64,000 nucleotides of DNA, taken from the NCBI GenBank assembly GCA_017438745.1, contig JAFRUS010000088.1, positions 1 to 64,000 of the forward strand, read 5' to 3'. Positions 1 to 9,952 of this stretch are shown piece by piece (position 1 is the stretch's first letter; each line of letters starts with the position of its first letter). The translations under genes were made by a program, and so were the position numbers. This stretch comes from Oscillospiraceae bacterium. Its GTDB lineage: Bacteria > Bacillota > Clostridia > Oscillospirales > Ruminococcaceae. The notes under the pieces are model-generated. The model had not been told where the DNA came from, did not search any database, and was given only the letters and a program-made list of their open reading frames with translations.

Positions 1-144
1 AAGAAAATCGCAGAACTCACTGAGCAGAAAAATAAGAATTCAAACAACAGCTCCAAGCCCCCTTCAAGTGATGGCTTAAAGAAGAAAACCAAAAGTCTCA
101 GAGAAAAAACAGATAAAAAACAAGGCGGTCAGGAAGGTCATTGA
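1..144 (+). pseudogene. IS66-family transposase N-terminal fragment
   Basis: The frame open from base 1 encodes 47 residues and stops at a TGA at 142-144. It contains NSNNSSKPPSSDG, followed by a Lys-rich stretch and KKQGGQEGH, which matches the leucine-zipper/linker region near the N-terminus of IS66 transposases (TnpC type). The zinc-finger and DDE catalytic parts that should follow are absent, and unrelated sequence begins right after the stop. The 5' end lies outside the window. This is seen directly in the translation; the family call rests on the very characteristic SSKPPSSDG and GGQxGH motifs. Confidence 0.8.
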
Positions 145-208
145 AGATTGAGGTCCTGAACAGTTACTTTCTATATTATAAATCAGCAAATGTTGAAAGG
201 GGATTTTT

Positions 209-883
209 ATGAACATATTATTTTGCAATATTGCATGGATGAAGTTTTATAATGGCAATCCTAATGGTACAGATCAGCCGCATGGCGGTGGCGAATATGT
301 TGAACGTACTGGGGATGCTCATGAAAAATTCAATTTTACTCCAACGAAAGTAAAATTTAATGAAATTGATCCTGCTGAAGAATACTGTGTCGGCTTTGTA
401 GAAACCAAATCCACAAACGGCGCAGAGTCTAATCAGTTGAACATTGAAAAAATAACAGGAAATAAAAAAGATAAAGCTGTGAATGTGGTTGATGACGTAC
501 TTGTAATTTACTGTGCTTTATATCCTTTTTCTAGTACTAATGAAACATACATCGTTGGCTGGTACAATAACGCAGAAGTATATCGCAAATATCAAAAATT
601 AGAATTTACTGATGACAACGGTGAAATAGTTTATGAACAGTACTATAATGCTATTTCGAAAATTGAAAATTGCGTTCTTCTTCCGGAAAGTGCAAGAAGA
701 AACCAGATGTGGCGAGTCCCACGTAAAAGAAAAGGAATGTCATTTGGCTTCGGTCAGGCTAATGTATGGTTTGCTCAGGGTGCTGACGAAAATCCTAAGC
801 TTCAGGAATTCCTTGATCGTATTGTAAAACAGATTGAAGAATATGATGGCGAAAACATGGTCGTGAATAATAAGAATACATAA
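209..883 (+). CDS. Conserved-looking hypothetical protein, first gene of helicase/GHKL module
   Basis: This 224-residue soluble protein starts at an ATG preceded by GAAAGGGG. The N-terminus MNILFCNIAWMKFYNG is followed by a GGGEYV segment, a YCVGFVETK strand and, centrally, YIVGWYNNAEVYRKY. The alternating beta strands with aromatic residues resemble PUA/EVE-like folds that read modified bases, but this is a structural impression and no catalytic motif is visible. It sits 61 bp upstream of an SNF2-like helicase and is probably co-transcribed with it and the GHKL ATPase. By position it could be the target-recognition or sensor subunit of that module. Function is not established. Confidence 0.6.
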   Translation: MNILFCNIAWMKFYNGNPNGTDQPHGGGEYVERTGDAHEKFNFTPTKVKFNEIDPAEEYCVGFVETKSTNGAESNQLNIEKITGNKKDKAVNVVDDVLVIYCALYPFSSTNETYIVGWYNNAEVYRKYQKLEFTDDNGEIVYEQYYNAISKIENCVLLPESARRNQMWRVPRKRKGMSFGFGQANVWFAQGADENPKLQEFLDRIVKQIEEYDGENMVVNNKNT

Positions 884-944
884 TTTTAATTTAGATGATA
901 TTAACGTTAAATTGATATCAATTTACAGAAAGTGAATTAAAGCC

Positions 945-3485
945 ATGAAATTTGAGAATCTTAAAACAATTACATTTTCAGAACTTAAACCAGCTTCTGA
1001 AAGAAGAACAACAGAAGAAGTTTCCCAGTATTTAAAAAACTTCGAAGATTGTATCGAAAACTACAGTACGGATTTCCCATTTTCTTTGCTCCACTATGCA
1101 TTTATTTTCAGACGATTTGATGCTGTATCTATGATTAAAGAAACTCTTTCTTATGAAGAATGGGAAGAAGCATTACATTTAGATGGAGCGGAAGGCTATG
1201 AATGGATCACGCCTCTTGTCTGTGCAAAGTGGAACTTATTTTATTTGTATGGATATGATTCCAAGAATAATAAAGGTTTTGCCGAAGAGCTTGAAAACAT
1301 GATGGACAATAAACTTGATCATATTGATGAAGTTATTGAATATACTGACATAGTTATAGATGATAAGACTAGAAAAGAAAACGTTTTTGATATATTCTGG
1401 GGTGCTCGTCAGCCTCTTCTCGATATTGTTTATTATGATAAGCAGGAACTCGCTTCAAAACAAGTCGAAAAAAATGGAGTATCGCTTGTAATGGATGAAG
1501 TAGGTACAGGTAAAACTGTATCAGCAATCTATGCTATCAGGAATGTTATTGAAAACTGTAATGAGAATGGCAGCAAAGCTCATATACTGATTGTATGCCC
1601 TCATAACAAGAGAGAAGACTGGCAGAATGATATCCGCAGACAGCTTGGACGTTATGCGCATATCGTTGAACAGGGTGATAATGGTGACATGTATCGTAAT
1701 GAGCTGAAAGATGCATTTTTTAAAGGTTCAGAAGAAGTGATAATGATTTCCGGCCAGAAAGGCGGCGGTGACGGTAAAAGTTCCTATACAGAACTAAAAG
1801 ACAGTGTAAAAAGCTATTCTTATGATCGGAAATGGGATCTTGTAATCATTGACGAAGGACATATTGCATTCGATAATTACTGGGCTTTAGCTGCTCATAA
1901 GGCTATGATTCTTACAGCTACACCTATAGTAATAAATGCATCCGGAAGACGTGTTTTTTCAGATTACCTGTCATTACTAAGCAATATTACAGGAAGAAGT
2001 GTTATGCACTATACTATCAGCCCTATTGAAAAATATGTTCCGGATGAAAATGATATCTATGTAAACTGGTTCAAGGAAGACATGAATGTTAAATCTGCTG
2101 AAAGAAATATTCAGTTTGTATCCTGTGAACGTGCTGAAGAAAGACATGAACTATTTAGAGATATCTATAGAGAAAAAAACGCATTGACTGCACTTCAGTA
2201 TGATCAGGACGATGATTACCTTTTCGATAATTACAACAAATTATTTGAAGGTGAAAACAAGATCCTTTTAAGAAATTATAAACTTGACAAACTTGTTGAA
2301 CTGCTTAGAGAAAACGAAAAGTCATATATAATATTCTGCGAACATGAGTTTGTAGCACTCCGGATATATGAACGCATCAAAGAAGAATTTTCAAATCCAA
2401 ATATTGTAATAGCTGAGAAGAACGGTAACAATGAAAATCAATATGGACTTGGAAATGTTCAGGACGGTCAGCTTATCAACACTCTTATACATGCTCTTCG
2501 TAATGAAAATAGGGTACTATTTGTTACTACAGGCAAGACAGGGGGTACCGGACTCAATCTTGGGGAGTTTGACGGTGTTATTCATTATGAGCTTCCATTT
2601 ACCAGCATTGAACTTGAACAACGATTTGGAAGAGTAGACCGTATAGATACTGGTCATGATTCAAAGAAACGCGACATGATTTTTATGCTTAATGAGTGCG
2701 GTGAAAACGACAATGACAATGAAATGAACCGTATGCTGTATTACTGCGTAAACAAGATTGATATAACATGTAAGTATATGCCGGTTCGAAATACAGTTTT
2801 GTATTATCCTGAGTTTATAAAACGAAACAGAGATGCTCTTATAAAGTCTCTTGAAGCTAAAACAACAAATATAGTCCTTTCAGAGCAAAATGAAGACGAA
2901 GTAAAAAAACATAAAGCTGAGCTGCGCAGGTATGAAAATAAGATTAAATCTGTTCCTGATCTGAGAATCATAATCCGCGAAGGGAAAAGTATACATGATT
3001 GTGCTGACGAAGCTTTAAATTCTGAAAAAAACTGTAATATTTCTGATACATCATATACTTTGCTGTCTGAATATATTAATAACTGGAGTGAGTATAGAGA
3101 CAGTATAAACACGTACAACAGAGAATATCGAGAATTCTATAGACTAAGAAGACAAGTAAGAAACTGGCTTGCAATAATCGGTTTAATGAAAGTGGAACAT
3201 GAAGAAGATATTCTTACGGGATATGAAGAGACCAATGACTATTTTGATCAACATCAGCAGAAATTTATACCGCTTTCAGAAGCAGACGATGAAACTAATT
3301 CAGATGATTCAAATTCTGTTCAGAAACAAATATTCGAATTGATCAACCAAATTAATGAATATGATTTCGATAATCTTAAGTTAAAAGGATTTTCATCGGA
3401 TGGAGTATTCTGCTTAATTGATGGTAACATTCATAGATCAGATGTTCAGTCGTACAGAAACGGAACCGGATTGCAAGTGAGGTGA
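945..3485 (+). CDS. SNF2/DEAD-type superfamily 2 helicase of putative defence module
   Basis: This 846-residue ATPase has both RecA-like lobes of a superfamily 2 helicase/translocase. Lobe one has Walker A DEVGTGKT (about residues 184-191), motif II DEGH (303-306, a variant of DEAH) and motif III TATP (324-327). Lobe two has GKTGGTGLNL and QRFGRVDRID (about 530-566), the typical SNF2 motifs V and VI. The N-terminal 150 residues match nothing I recognise. The C-terminal 280 residues are charged and helical, with no nuclease motif seen. The stop lies 6 bp before the GHKL ATPase gene, so coupled translation is likely. Such ATPases drive DNA translocation in restriction and phage-defence complexes; that role here is inferred from context. 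Confidence 0.85.
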   Translation: MKFENLKTITFSELKPASERRTTEEVSQYLKNFEDCIENYSTDFPFSLLHYAFIFRRFDAVSMIKETLSYEEWEEALHLDGAEGYEWITPLVCAKWNLFYLYGYDSKNNKGFAEELENMMDNKLDHIDEVIEYTDIVIDDKTRKENVFDIFWGARQPLLDIVYYDKQELASKQVEKNGVSLVMDEVGTGKTVSAIYAIRNVIENCNENGSKAHILIVCPHNKREDWQNDIRRQLGRYAHIVEQGDNGDMYRNELKDAFFKGSEEVIMISGQKGGGDGKSSYTELKDSVKSYSYDRKWDLVIIDEGHIAFDNYWALAAHKAMILTATPIVINASGRRVFSDYLSLLSNITGRSVMHYTISPIEKYVPDENDIYVNWFKEDMNVKSAERNIQFVSCERAEERHELFRDIYREKNALTALQYDQDDDYLFDNYNKLFEGENKILLRNYKLDKLVELLRENEKSYIIFCEHEFVALRIYERIKEEFSNPNIVIAEKNGNNENQYGLGNVQDGQLINTLIHALRNENRVLFVTTGKTGGTGLNLGEFDGVIHYELPFTSIELEQRFGRVDRIDTGHDSKKRDMIFMLNECGENDNDNEMNRMLYYCVNKIDITCKYMPVRNTVLYYPEFIKRNRDALIKSLEAKTTNIVLSEQNEDEVKKHKAELRRYENKIKSVPDLRIIIREGKSIHDCADEALNSEKNCNISDTSYTLLSEYINNWSEYRDSINTYNREYREFYRLRRQVRNWLAIIGLMKVEHEEDILTGYEETNDYFDQHQQKFIPLSEADDETNSDDSNSVQKQIFELINQINEYDFDNLKLKGFSSDGVFCLIDGNIHRSDVQSYRNGTGLQVR

Positions 3486-3491
3486 AAGAAT

Positions 3492-6400
3492 ATGGCGGCA
3501 ACATATCAGGAAATAAATGAAATACTGGCTAGCTTAAAGGATACTACTGAAACAAAAAAAGCTGATCGATTTCTTACAGAAGGCGTTGGTGACAAACCTG
3601 AATGGCTCGATGCTTTTTTTGACCCCAATAAAAGAAAGCTTAATGAAACTATCATTAGAGCTATTTCATCAAGGGCTGGTATGACATCTTTGAGTGGTTA
3701 TAGCGAAGGATATTTCAATGAGATAATACAGAACGCTAATGATCTTCATGCTGGAGATTGTATTGATATAGAATTAGGTAAAAACGGTACAGTATATTCA
3801 GTAAAGTGTGTGTATCAGGATAAAGGGTTTATACTTTCAAATATTTATGCTCTTCTTAACAGAGAGATGTCTGATAAATCTTCTGAAAAAGGACAGACTG
3901 GAAAATTTGGAGTCGGAATTAAATCTTTTTTTAAGTTTGTAAATAGATTCAGGATAGAAAGTAATGTTATATTTGATTTTAAAATTGACCGTACCACTAA
4001 TCAAGTGACCGATAGTACAGTATCAGTAAATGATAGCTGGAACAAAGAAAACACTGTTCTGTATTTTGAATACACGCGCGATGAAAATACAGGATTTAAT
4101 TTCAATACTCGTAAACTCAGCGATTTAATTGAATATTTTGACGGAAACGGAGACGGAGAAATTTTAGAATTTTTCTTTGATGGTGAAGACAAGAAGATGG
4201 TATTTGATATTCGTTCACTTATTTTTATGAATCTAAATCCATTGGAAAAAAATATATCAAAGATTAATTTTTCCGGACGCTGCCATAATGTATCAGTTAT
4301 ATGCGAAAACAACTATGAACTTCAGTCTTTTGAATATGAAAAGCAAAAATGGGAAATAACCAATATTTTTCTTAGTATTCTTCTTGATGACAGCACTTAC
4401 AAAAGACATAAATACATCACTTTCACACATTCCGGTACTTCGCTTAGTTTTCCTGTATCCATTGAATTAGGTGGCTATAACAGAATCTACTCTACCTATT
4501 ATATCAAAAGTGATGATCAGTGTAACATTTTTCATATCGGGATGCTGGTTAATACGTCATCGGCTAATCTTCACAGAAACGATCTTGCAGATAATGAAAA
4601 ATCGATAAAAAAAGCGTATAAAAAGATAAAAGATGTTTTTATTGATATGCTTTGGTTCATGTGTTCGCCTGAAATAAAGAATTCAAATTGTATTGATGAC
4701 ATCAGTGATATTTTCCATTCAATTTTATTAATATATCTGGATGAAGATAAAGACCAGTATGATGAAAGTCCTTTTAATCAGAACGGACTCGACAACCGGT
4801 ATCTTCCTAAAATATCTGATAACCCGAAAATGGATATTGTTTTCCATAGAAGTGAGGAAAATTATCAGAAATACTCATTTCGTGATCAGAGTTCTGTATC
4901 TGAATTGACAGAGACATATTTTAGGGCTATTGAAAAAGATAATGTTATTGATTATAATGAAGTTGTTGATTCTGGTATCTATGGTGTAAGTAAACTCTAC
5001 GAAAAAATAAAGGATTACTATGGAAATAATGAAAACTATGCGCTGGCAGTTAGTTCGCTTCATTATTATTCAAGCGTCGCCGTTTACATAGCATACGTTA
5101 TTTCAGGAGAACACCGTGCTGAACCGTTCCTGTATGATAATGAAATTGATGAGTGGCTGTACAAATTAAAAAACGACCTGAAAGAAAATTATAATCAGGA
5201 AATATTACTTAAACTTATAGGTCGATACGGATTAAATTCCGCAATTGCTTTTGATGGTGCATTACGTAAAGAAAAACTAAGCTTTAGTGATTATCTGTTC
5301 AATGGTTTGCCGGAACTGAAAGACGGAACTCTGTCTAACTGGCAAAATGAAATGTATGACCACAAGTATAGGGAAATGAAACGCCAGGTTACTGGAAACA
5401 GAGTCATTGATCCCGGAAATCAATCTAACACCTTTAAAATCAGATATATTGAGCCACAAGGTCCTTCAAGACGAAGATGGGATGAAATATATGATTATTA
5501 CGGACATAATATAATACATTGCGATGTTTCCGAGGAAAACAAATTGGTCTTACTCGATAAAATTGCGGCTGATTATAATCTTATAAGAAAGATAAATCCC
5601 AATAATATGTGGCTGTTTGAGAAAAATGTCATTTCAATGAGGTGTAGAGCTAAGTATTTTGAGCATTGTTATCCTGAACGTGAGCAGCAAATTCTATGTA
5701 TTGATTATTTAAGAAAAATCAATCTGACAGATTTTGGAGATTTCTTGCACGCTGTTAATTGCCGAAAAACCATAAAAGCATATAAACCTTCTATAGGTAT
5801 CAGTATTAAATGCGACCAGTCTTTTGTAACAACTTATAATATCGTTAGTGACTTTTTACCGTACCTTGTCGGAATGCATGATGAAACTAGTCAAACCGCC
5901 TGTCTTAGGAATGAATATAATGAAAAAGATGTTATTATTCATAAAATAGGAGCTAATACAACGAATGAATTGCCTGAAGAAAACCAAAGATTCATTTTTA
6001 AGCTTTCCGGGTTTAATGTACACCTTAATCATTTTAATTCCGGAAGTAAGAATTACATGATTTCTTACTTTGGAAACAATACTGCTGCTATAAAAACATC
6101 TGCTAAAGATTCTTTTAAACCGATAGCCACATACAATTCATCAGATAAGAATGCTTATATTTTCTATGATAACGTTCCCGAGCCGCAGAAAGTAGTTGCT
6201 GAAGTTTTAAAAAACATGAACATATCTAAGAACCTTATGGAGCTTCTTGTAGGATATATTCATAATGGTAATGAAACAAAAACCGTGAATTATCTAGCCA
6301 GACGAAGAACTTTCGCTAAGATCAAGAAAAGTCTAGAATGGGACTGGTCTGATGTTTCTACTGACAATGTTCATGTTTCTGAGAATACAGAAGTTATGTA

Positions 6401-6764
6401 CAGACTTCTTACTGCCAGGGGAAGCTACGATATTTACTGTCCAATATGTTCTGATATTTCCCTTGAAACTTTTAATTACGGAGAAGACACCAAAAACAAA
6501 CACAGCAGAAGAATCATAGTAATGGAAAATGAAAATAAAGCTACAAACGCTGAGTTTCCGTATATAATAACTGTTAGCTGTTCCTATTGCTTTGAAAAAC
6601 TTCGAAATACTCTTAGCAAATCAGAATTTGACGGCACAAGTTTAACTCTGACCACTCAAATATCACAGGGTCAGCACGAAAGAATGCGAAGCCGTCATCA
6701 GATAAAAATTTCTCCGATAAATATACAGATAATGAAAAGCTTTAAGTTTGGGAAAAATAGTTAA
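3492..6764 (+). CDS. Large GHKL (Hsp90/sacsin/MORC-like) ATPase of putative defence module
   Basis: This 1090-residue protein starts at an ATG preceded by GAGGTGAAAG. The N-terminus carries a GHKL ATP-binding fold: N-box EIIQNANDL (E77, N81, D84), G1-type DKGF (110-113) and ATP-lid/G2 GQTGKFGVGIKS (134-145). Near the C-terminus CPIC and CSYC about 60 residues apart suggest a zinc ribbon. No nuclease motif is visible in between. GHKL ATPases of the MutL/MORC and sacsin types are known beside SNF2 helicases in bacterial restriction-like systems, where ATP-driven dimer closure clamps DNA. Here it follows the helicase gene by 6 bp. The exact role is inferred. Confidence 0.8.
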   Translation: MAATYQEINEILASLKDTTETKKADRFLTEGVGDKPEWLDAFFDPNKRKLNETIIRAISSRAGMTSLSGYSEGYFNEIIQNANDLHAGDCIDIELGKNGTVYSVKCVYQDKGFILSNIYALLNREMSDKSSEKGQTGKFGVGIKSFFKFVNRFRIESNVIFDFKIDRTTNQVTDSTVSVNDSWNKENTVLYFEYTRDENTGFNFNTRKLSDLIEYFDGNGDGEILEFFFDGEDKKMVFDIRSLIFMNLNPLEKNISKINFSGRCHNVSVICENNYELQSFEYEKQKWEITNIFLSILLDDSTYKRHKYITFTHSGTSLSFPVSIELGGYNRIYSTYYIKSDDQCNIFHIGMLVNTSSANLHRNDLADNEKSIKKAYKKIKDVFIDMLWFMCSPEIKNSNCIDDISDIFHSILLIYLDEDKDQYDESPFNQNGLDNRYLPKISDNPKMDIVFHRSEENYQKYSFRDQSSVSELTETYFRAIEKDNVIDYNEVVDSGIYGVSKLYEKIKDYYGNNENYALAVSSLHYYSSVAVYIAYVISGEHRAEPFLYDNEIDEWLYKLKNDLKENYNQEILLKLIGRYGLNSAIAFDGALRKEKLSFSDYLFNGLPELKDGTLSNWQNEMYDHKYREMKRQVTGNRVIDPGNQSNTFKIRYIEPQGPSRRRWDEIYDYYGHNIIHCDVSEENKLVLLDKIAADYNLIRKINPNNMWLFEKNVISMRCRAKYFEHCYPEREQQILCIDYLRKINLTDFGDFLHAVNCRKTIKAYKPSIGISIKCDQSFVTTYNIVSDFLPYLVGMHDETSQTACLRNEYNEKDVIIHKIGANTTNELPEENQRFIFKLSGFNVHLNHFNSGSKNYMISYFGNNTAAIKTSAKDSFKPIATYNSSDKNAYIFYDNVPEPQKVVAEVLKNMNISKNLMELLVGYIHNGNETKTVNYLARRRTFAKIKKSLEWDWSDVSTDNVHVSENTEVMYRLLTARGSYDIYCPICSDISLETFNYGEDTKNKHSRRIIVMENENKATNAEFPYIITVSCSYCFEKLRNTLSKSEFDGTSLTLTTQISQGQHERMRSRHQIKISPINIQIMKSFKFGKNS

Positions 6765-6876
6765 GGTCGTGATAGATAAAAGTTTCAATTGCAAAAAAAT
6801 TGTTGTTGTTATGATTAACAGTACGGCAAAGTAATGATCGAACACGATGAGCTTGTTTTTGAAAAGGGGTGGCTAC

Positions 6877-7656
6877 ATGAAAAGAACTCGTTACTTATTT
6901 GTTGTATTCATATTATTTATTTTTTGCGGATGCTCAATTCCAGGATTAAATAATGTAGAACAACTTACAGGTTGGTCGTTTCAGCATGATGAAGAGATAA
7001 AATCATACAGTGTGTTTTTCGGGTTACTTGACAGCGCTGGAAAAGCAACATCTTCAGATGCGGAAGTTGATATAAGAATTGAAGATGAGAATGGTAATAT
7101 TCTTTATGAAGATTCTAAATCTGTGAGTACAAATGACTTTGGTTATTATTCAAGTCAGGTTCGCGGGGAAGAATACCTGGCAGAAATACGAATTCCTGAA
7201 TCAGAAATAAAGGAAGGTACATCAGAAGACGGTAAAGTCTATTTAAGAGTATACGGTGATTCATTTGAATTTGATGAAGTAAACTGTGAAGCTTTTTATT
7301 GCCTTCCTGTTAAAGATATTGAACTGACAGGAAAAGATTTACCGAACGAAATCAGTATATACGGATACGACGGAGAACTGACTTCAAAAATCACAGTTGA
7401 AGATATTTCAGTAGATTTTGATAAAAGCATATCGTGGGCGAAAATCACCATATCAGGCAAAAAGACTTTTGGAGGTTCTTCAGATTTCTATGATAGTTTT
7501 GATTATCAAATATTAGACTCAAATGGTTTTGTAGTTCATACAGGAAGCGTAATGCTGAGCAGGCTAAGAGAAGGGGATAAGTTTAAAGATGATTCTATAA
7601 CTTTTATGGATGCTGTACCAGGAGAGAGTTATACCATATCATTTTATAGTGACTGA
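6877..7656 (+). CDS. Putative lipoprotein, function unknown
   Basis: The 259-residue product begins MKRTRYLFVVFILFIFCGCS, a short basic stretch and hydrophobic core ending in a cysteine cluster that could serve as a loose lipobox (CGC). An upstream in-frame ATG at 6847 exists, but AAGGGGTGG lies just before 6877, so this start is preferred. The mature part is acidic and beta-rich with two similar halves, each with a DIRIEDENG or KITISGKK type strand, suggesting immunoglobulin-like modules exported to the cell surface. It follows the GHKL gene by about 110 bp and may not belong to that module. No family recognised. Confidence 0.65.
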   Translation: MKRTRYLFVVFILFIFCGCSIPGLNNVEQLTGWSFQHDEEIKSYSVFFGLLDSAGKATSSDAEVDIRIEDENGNILYEDSKSVSTNDFGYYSSQVRGEEYLAEIRIPESEIKEGTSEDGKVYLRVYGDSFEFDEVNCEAFYCLPVKDIELTGKDLPNEISIYGYDGELTSKITVEDISVDFDKSISWAKITISGKKTFGGSSDFYDSFDYQILDSNGFVVHTGSVMLSRLREGDKFKDDSITFMDAVPGESYTISFYSD

Positions 7657-7687
7657 GTATATTGTGAAGGGGAAAGCAGGGGTAAGT

Positions 7688-8203
7688 ATGAATGATAAAT
7701 CAAAAAATGAATTTATAGAAGTAAAACTACTTACCGGCGAAACATGGATTGTGTCAAATAAAAATGTGATTGGATACTGTCATAAGTATAATGGCTACGT
7801 CACAAGGAATTTATTAAGAAGCCATAAATGCTATTCGAAAGAATGTCGTCACTTAGAGAAAATTGAAGATAATCCATATTGGGCAGTTATTGACCAGATC
7901 AAGGCAGCTGAACGTCGGAAGAGAGAGACTGCTCGCCGGTTACGTCAGGAAAAAGAGAAATTACAAAAAGAATGGGCAGACACAGCACAGAACATAGCAA
8001 ATGATTACGGATATAAAGTGAAAGTAATCGAAATTCGTAAAGTACCAAAGAAAAAGAAGTATATACTTTTCTATATATCGAAGATCTCTGACAATGATTG
8101 CTATAGATATGTCAATCTCGCAAAAGATTTTGGAGCTTCGCTTAATGGAAAAGTGGAGTTAAGGCATATTATTGATATTAAGGGGAACTACGCTGTTTAT
8201 TGA
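7688..8203 (+). CDS. Small protein with Cys/His cluster and charged helix
   Basis: This 171-residue protein starts at ATG 7688, 31 bp after the lipoprotein stop, behind AGCAGGGGTAAGT; an earlier in-frame ATG at 7610 overlaps the upstream gene and is disfavoured. An N-terminal segment has GYCHKY, then SHKCYSKECRHL, spacing consistent with one zinc site (C/H plus C-x4-C-x-H). A highly charged helix rich in Arg, Lys and Glu follows (about residues 75-105), then a beta-alpha-beta C-terminal domain. The family is not recognised. DNA or RNA binding would fit the basic zinc-like region but is unproven. Confidence 0.6.
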   Translation: MNDKSKNEFIEVKLLTGETWIVSNKNVIGYCHKYNGYVTRNLLRSHKCYSKECRHLEKIEDNPYWAVIDQIKAAERRKRETARRLRQEKEKLQKEWADTAQNIANDYGYKVKVIEIRKVPKKKKYILFYISKISDNDCYRYVNLAKDFGASLNGKVELRHIIDIKGNYAVY

Positions 8204-8316
8204 ATCAATGGCAGAACGTGACCATCGCATCATGCCTTGTTGTTTGTTTTTCCATAAGCATAATCTTCACAACTACGTAAATGTCCTGATTTTAATCATA
8301 AGGAGGACTGCAAAGC

Positions 8317-8856
8317 ATGCGTGATCTGAACATCAATTTTATGGATCTGTATAAACGAGTGGATCGGTTTATCAAAGACGCTTATCATTCGTCGGAGGGT
8401 GTATCTGAATACATCAGGATAATGGAAAGCAAAGATTCCAAAGGAAGAAGATACGTATCCGGCTGGAACAGTGATTATGATTCCTTAAAGCACTTACGAT
8501 GGATAAGAAATCAGCTGGCACATGAAGTTGACTATGATTCAGATATCTGTTCTGAAGAAGAATACGAATGGCTCGAAGAGTTTCACAGTAGATTGTTTTC
8601 TGCTGATGATCCTCTGGGAAAGCTGCGTAAAGCTGAAAACGCAATGGAACTTGAACAAAAGAAGAAACGTGAAATTGCGAACAGACAGAAAAAAGCTGAG
8701 TCATCAAATGATAATATAGAAATCAATTATTCAGAAAATATACAGAATAATTCTGAAGATAATCAGTCTTCGGCTATACTTGCAGGATGTCTCAGAATTA
8801 TTGTATTAATATTCTTAGTGTTACTACTGATCATCTTTTTTCTTATATTCAGATAA
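8317..8856 (+). CDS. HEPN-motif protein with C-terminal membrane anchor
   Basis: The 179-residue protein is alpha-helical at the N-terminus and contains LRWIRNQLAHE, in which R64 and H69 form the RX4H pair typical of HEPN domains (RNA-cleaving or nucleotidylated toxins). The middle is a charged helix, and residues about 155-178 are a single strongly hydrophobic segment ending in IFR, so the protein is probably tail-anchored with the HEPN part in the cytoplasm. AAGGAGG precedes the ATG. It resembles a clostridial family I associate with the DUF6548 label (low certainty). The next gene carries the same motif. Confidence 0.6.
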   Translation: MRDLNINFMDLYKRVDRFIKDAYHSSEGVSEYIRIMESKDSKGRRYVSGWNSDYDSLKHLRWIRNQLAHEVDYDSDICSEEEYEWLEEFHSRLFSADDPLGKLRKAENAMELEQKKKREIANRQKKAESSNDNIEINYSENIQNNSEDNQSSAILAGCLRIIVLIFLVLLLIIFFLIFR

Positions 8857-8966
8857 TGATAGTTTATAATGAATTTCTGAAAAGCAATGATTCATGATAC
8901 TTTAAAAGCTGCAATGAATAATCCATAATAAAAGCATTGTAATTTTCATTAAACGGGGGCTTACTA

Positions 8967-9911
8967 ATGATTAATGTCTACATAAAAGATATTAAGAATT
9001 CTCTGAAAAACAAGAGCTATTTTTCTGCACTTGCCCTTGCACTGGCACTGCCGGATATGTGCGGTGCGGCAGAATATCCTAAAGAAACATCAGTTACCAG
9101 ACGCTATATAGACTGGGTTGATAAATACATGGGAGAATATCTGAAAACAGAACCACCTGTTACTGATTTAAACGGTGAATTATTATATAATCTGAGAAAT
9201 CAGTTTCTGCATTCCGGTTCGACCAATATAGATGATTCAAAAGTAAAGAATGAAAGTAATGCTCTTAATAAATTTATTCTGGTATTTGGTGACGGAACAG
9301 AGATAAGTGTCGCATCAGCCTGTATTCAGTCAAAATTGGTTACTTATCGTGCTATGATTATTGATGTTACATATCTTTGCGAGACTATCTGTGATTTTGC
9401 ATCCTGGTATTATAATAACAATAAAGAGCGGTTTGAATTCAAGATATCTGCTGTGACTCAGGATCAGTATGTTAATCCGGATCCACAAATAATGGATTCT
9501 AATGTGATTGTTAATGTTTTAAATGAGAAACTGAAGAAATCAGGCAGTGACTGGCGGATTATAGATGAACCTGATAATAATCCGGTAAAGTTAATTACAG
9601 AAGCAATTGATGTAATTTCTACTGATGATAAACTAAAGAGTAAACTTCTCGAAGGTGAAACAATAACGATGTATAAAAGTGGCTCAACGAAACTCAGCAA
9701 AAGGGAATCACAGGTAAGATCATTTTTCGGGCAGAATTTTAAAGAGCCAGAGTACATACAATATAAAGAACACATAATACAGGCCGTGCTTAAGTCTGAA
9801 AGTAAACTTCAGGTTAATAACAGTATTATGAAAGTTTTTTCAAGTGAAGATACCAGTATAATCTATAAGCGATTAATGCCGCTTTTAAAAAAAATGCCGG
9901 GAAATTTATAA
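8967..9911 (+). CDS. HEPN-motif protein with distinct C-terminal domain
   Basis: This 314-residue protein has an N-terminal helical region with YNLRNQFLHSG; R77 and H82 give a second RX4H motif. The remainder has a central beta-rich part and a C-terminal domain (about 235-314) beginning with KRESQVRSFFGQNF and ending KRLMPLLKKMPGNL, which I recognise as a recurrent clostridial tail without a function I can name. ACGGGGGCTTACTA precedes the ATG. It lies 110 bp after the other HEPN-motif gene on the same strand. The HEPN assignment is a motif call and would need profile support. Confidence 0.55.
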   Translation: MINVYIKDIKNSLKNKSYFSALALALALPDMCGAAEYPKETSVTRRYIDWVDKYMGEYLKTEPPVTDLNGELLYNLRNQFLHSGSTNIDDSKVKNESNALNKFILVFGDGTEISVASACIQSKLVTYRAMIIDVTYLCETICDFASWYYNNNKERFEFKISAVTQDQYVNPDPQIMDSNVIVNVLNEKLKKSGSDWRIIDEPDNNPVKLITEAIDVISTDDKLKSKLLEGETITMYKSGSTKLSKRESQVRSFFGQNFKEPEYIQYKEHIIQAVLKSESKLQVNNSIMKVFSSEDTSIIYKRLMPLLKKMPGNL

Positions 9912-9952
9912 TATTCATGAGAAATAAGAACATAGAAATGAAAGGAAACATC

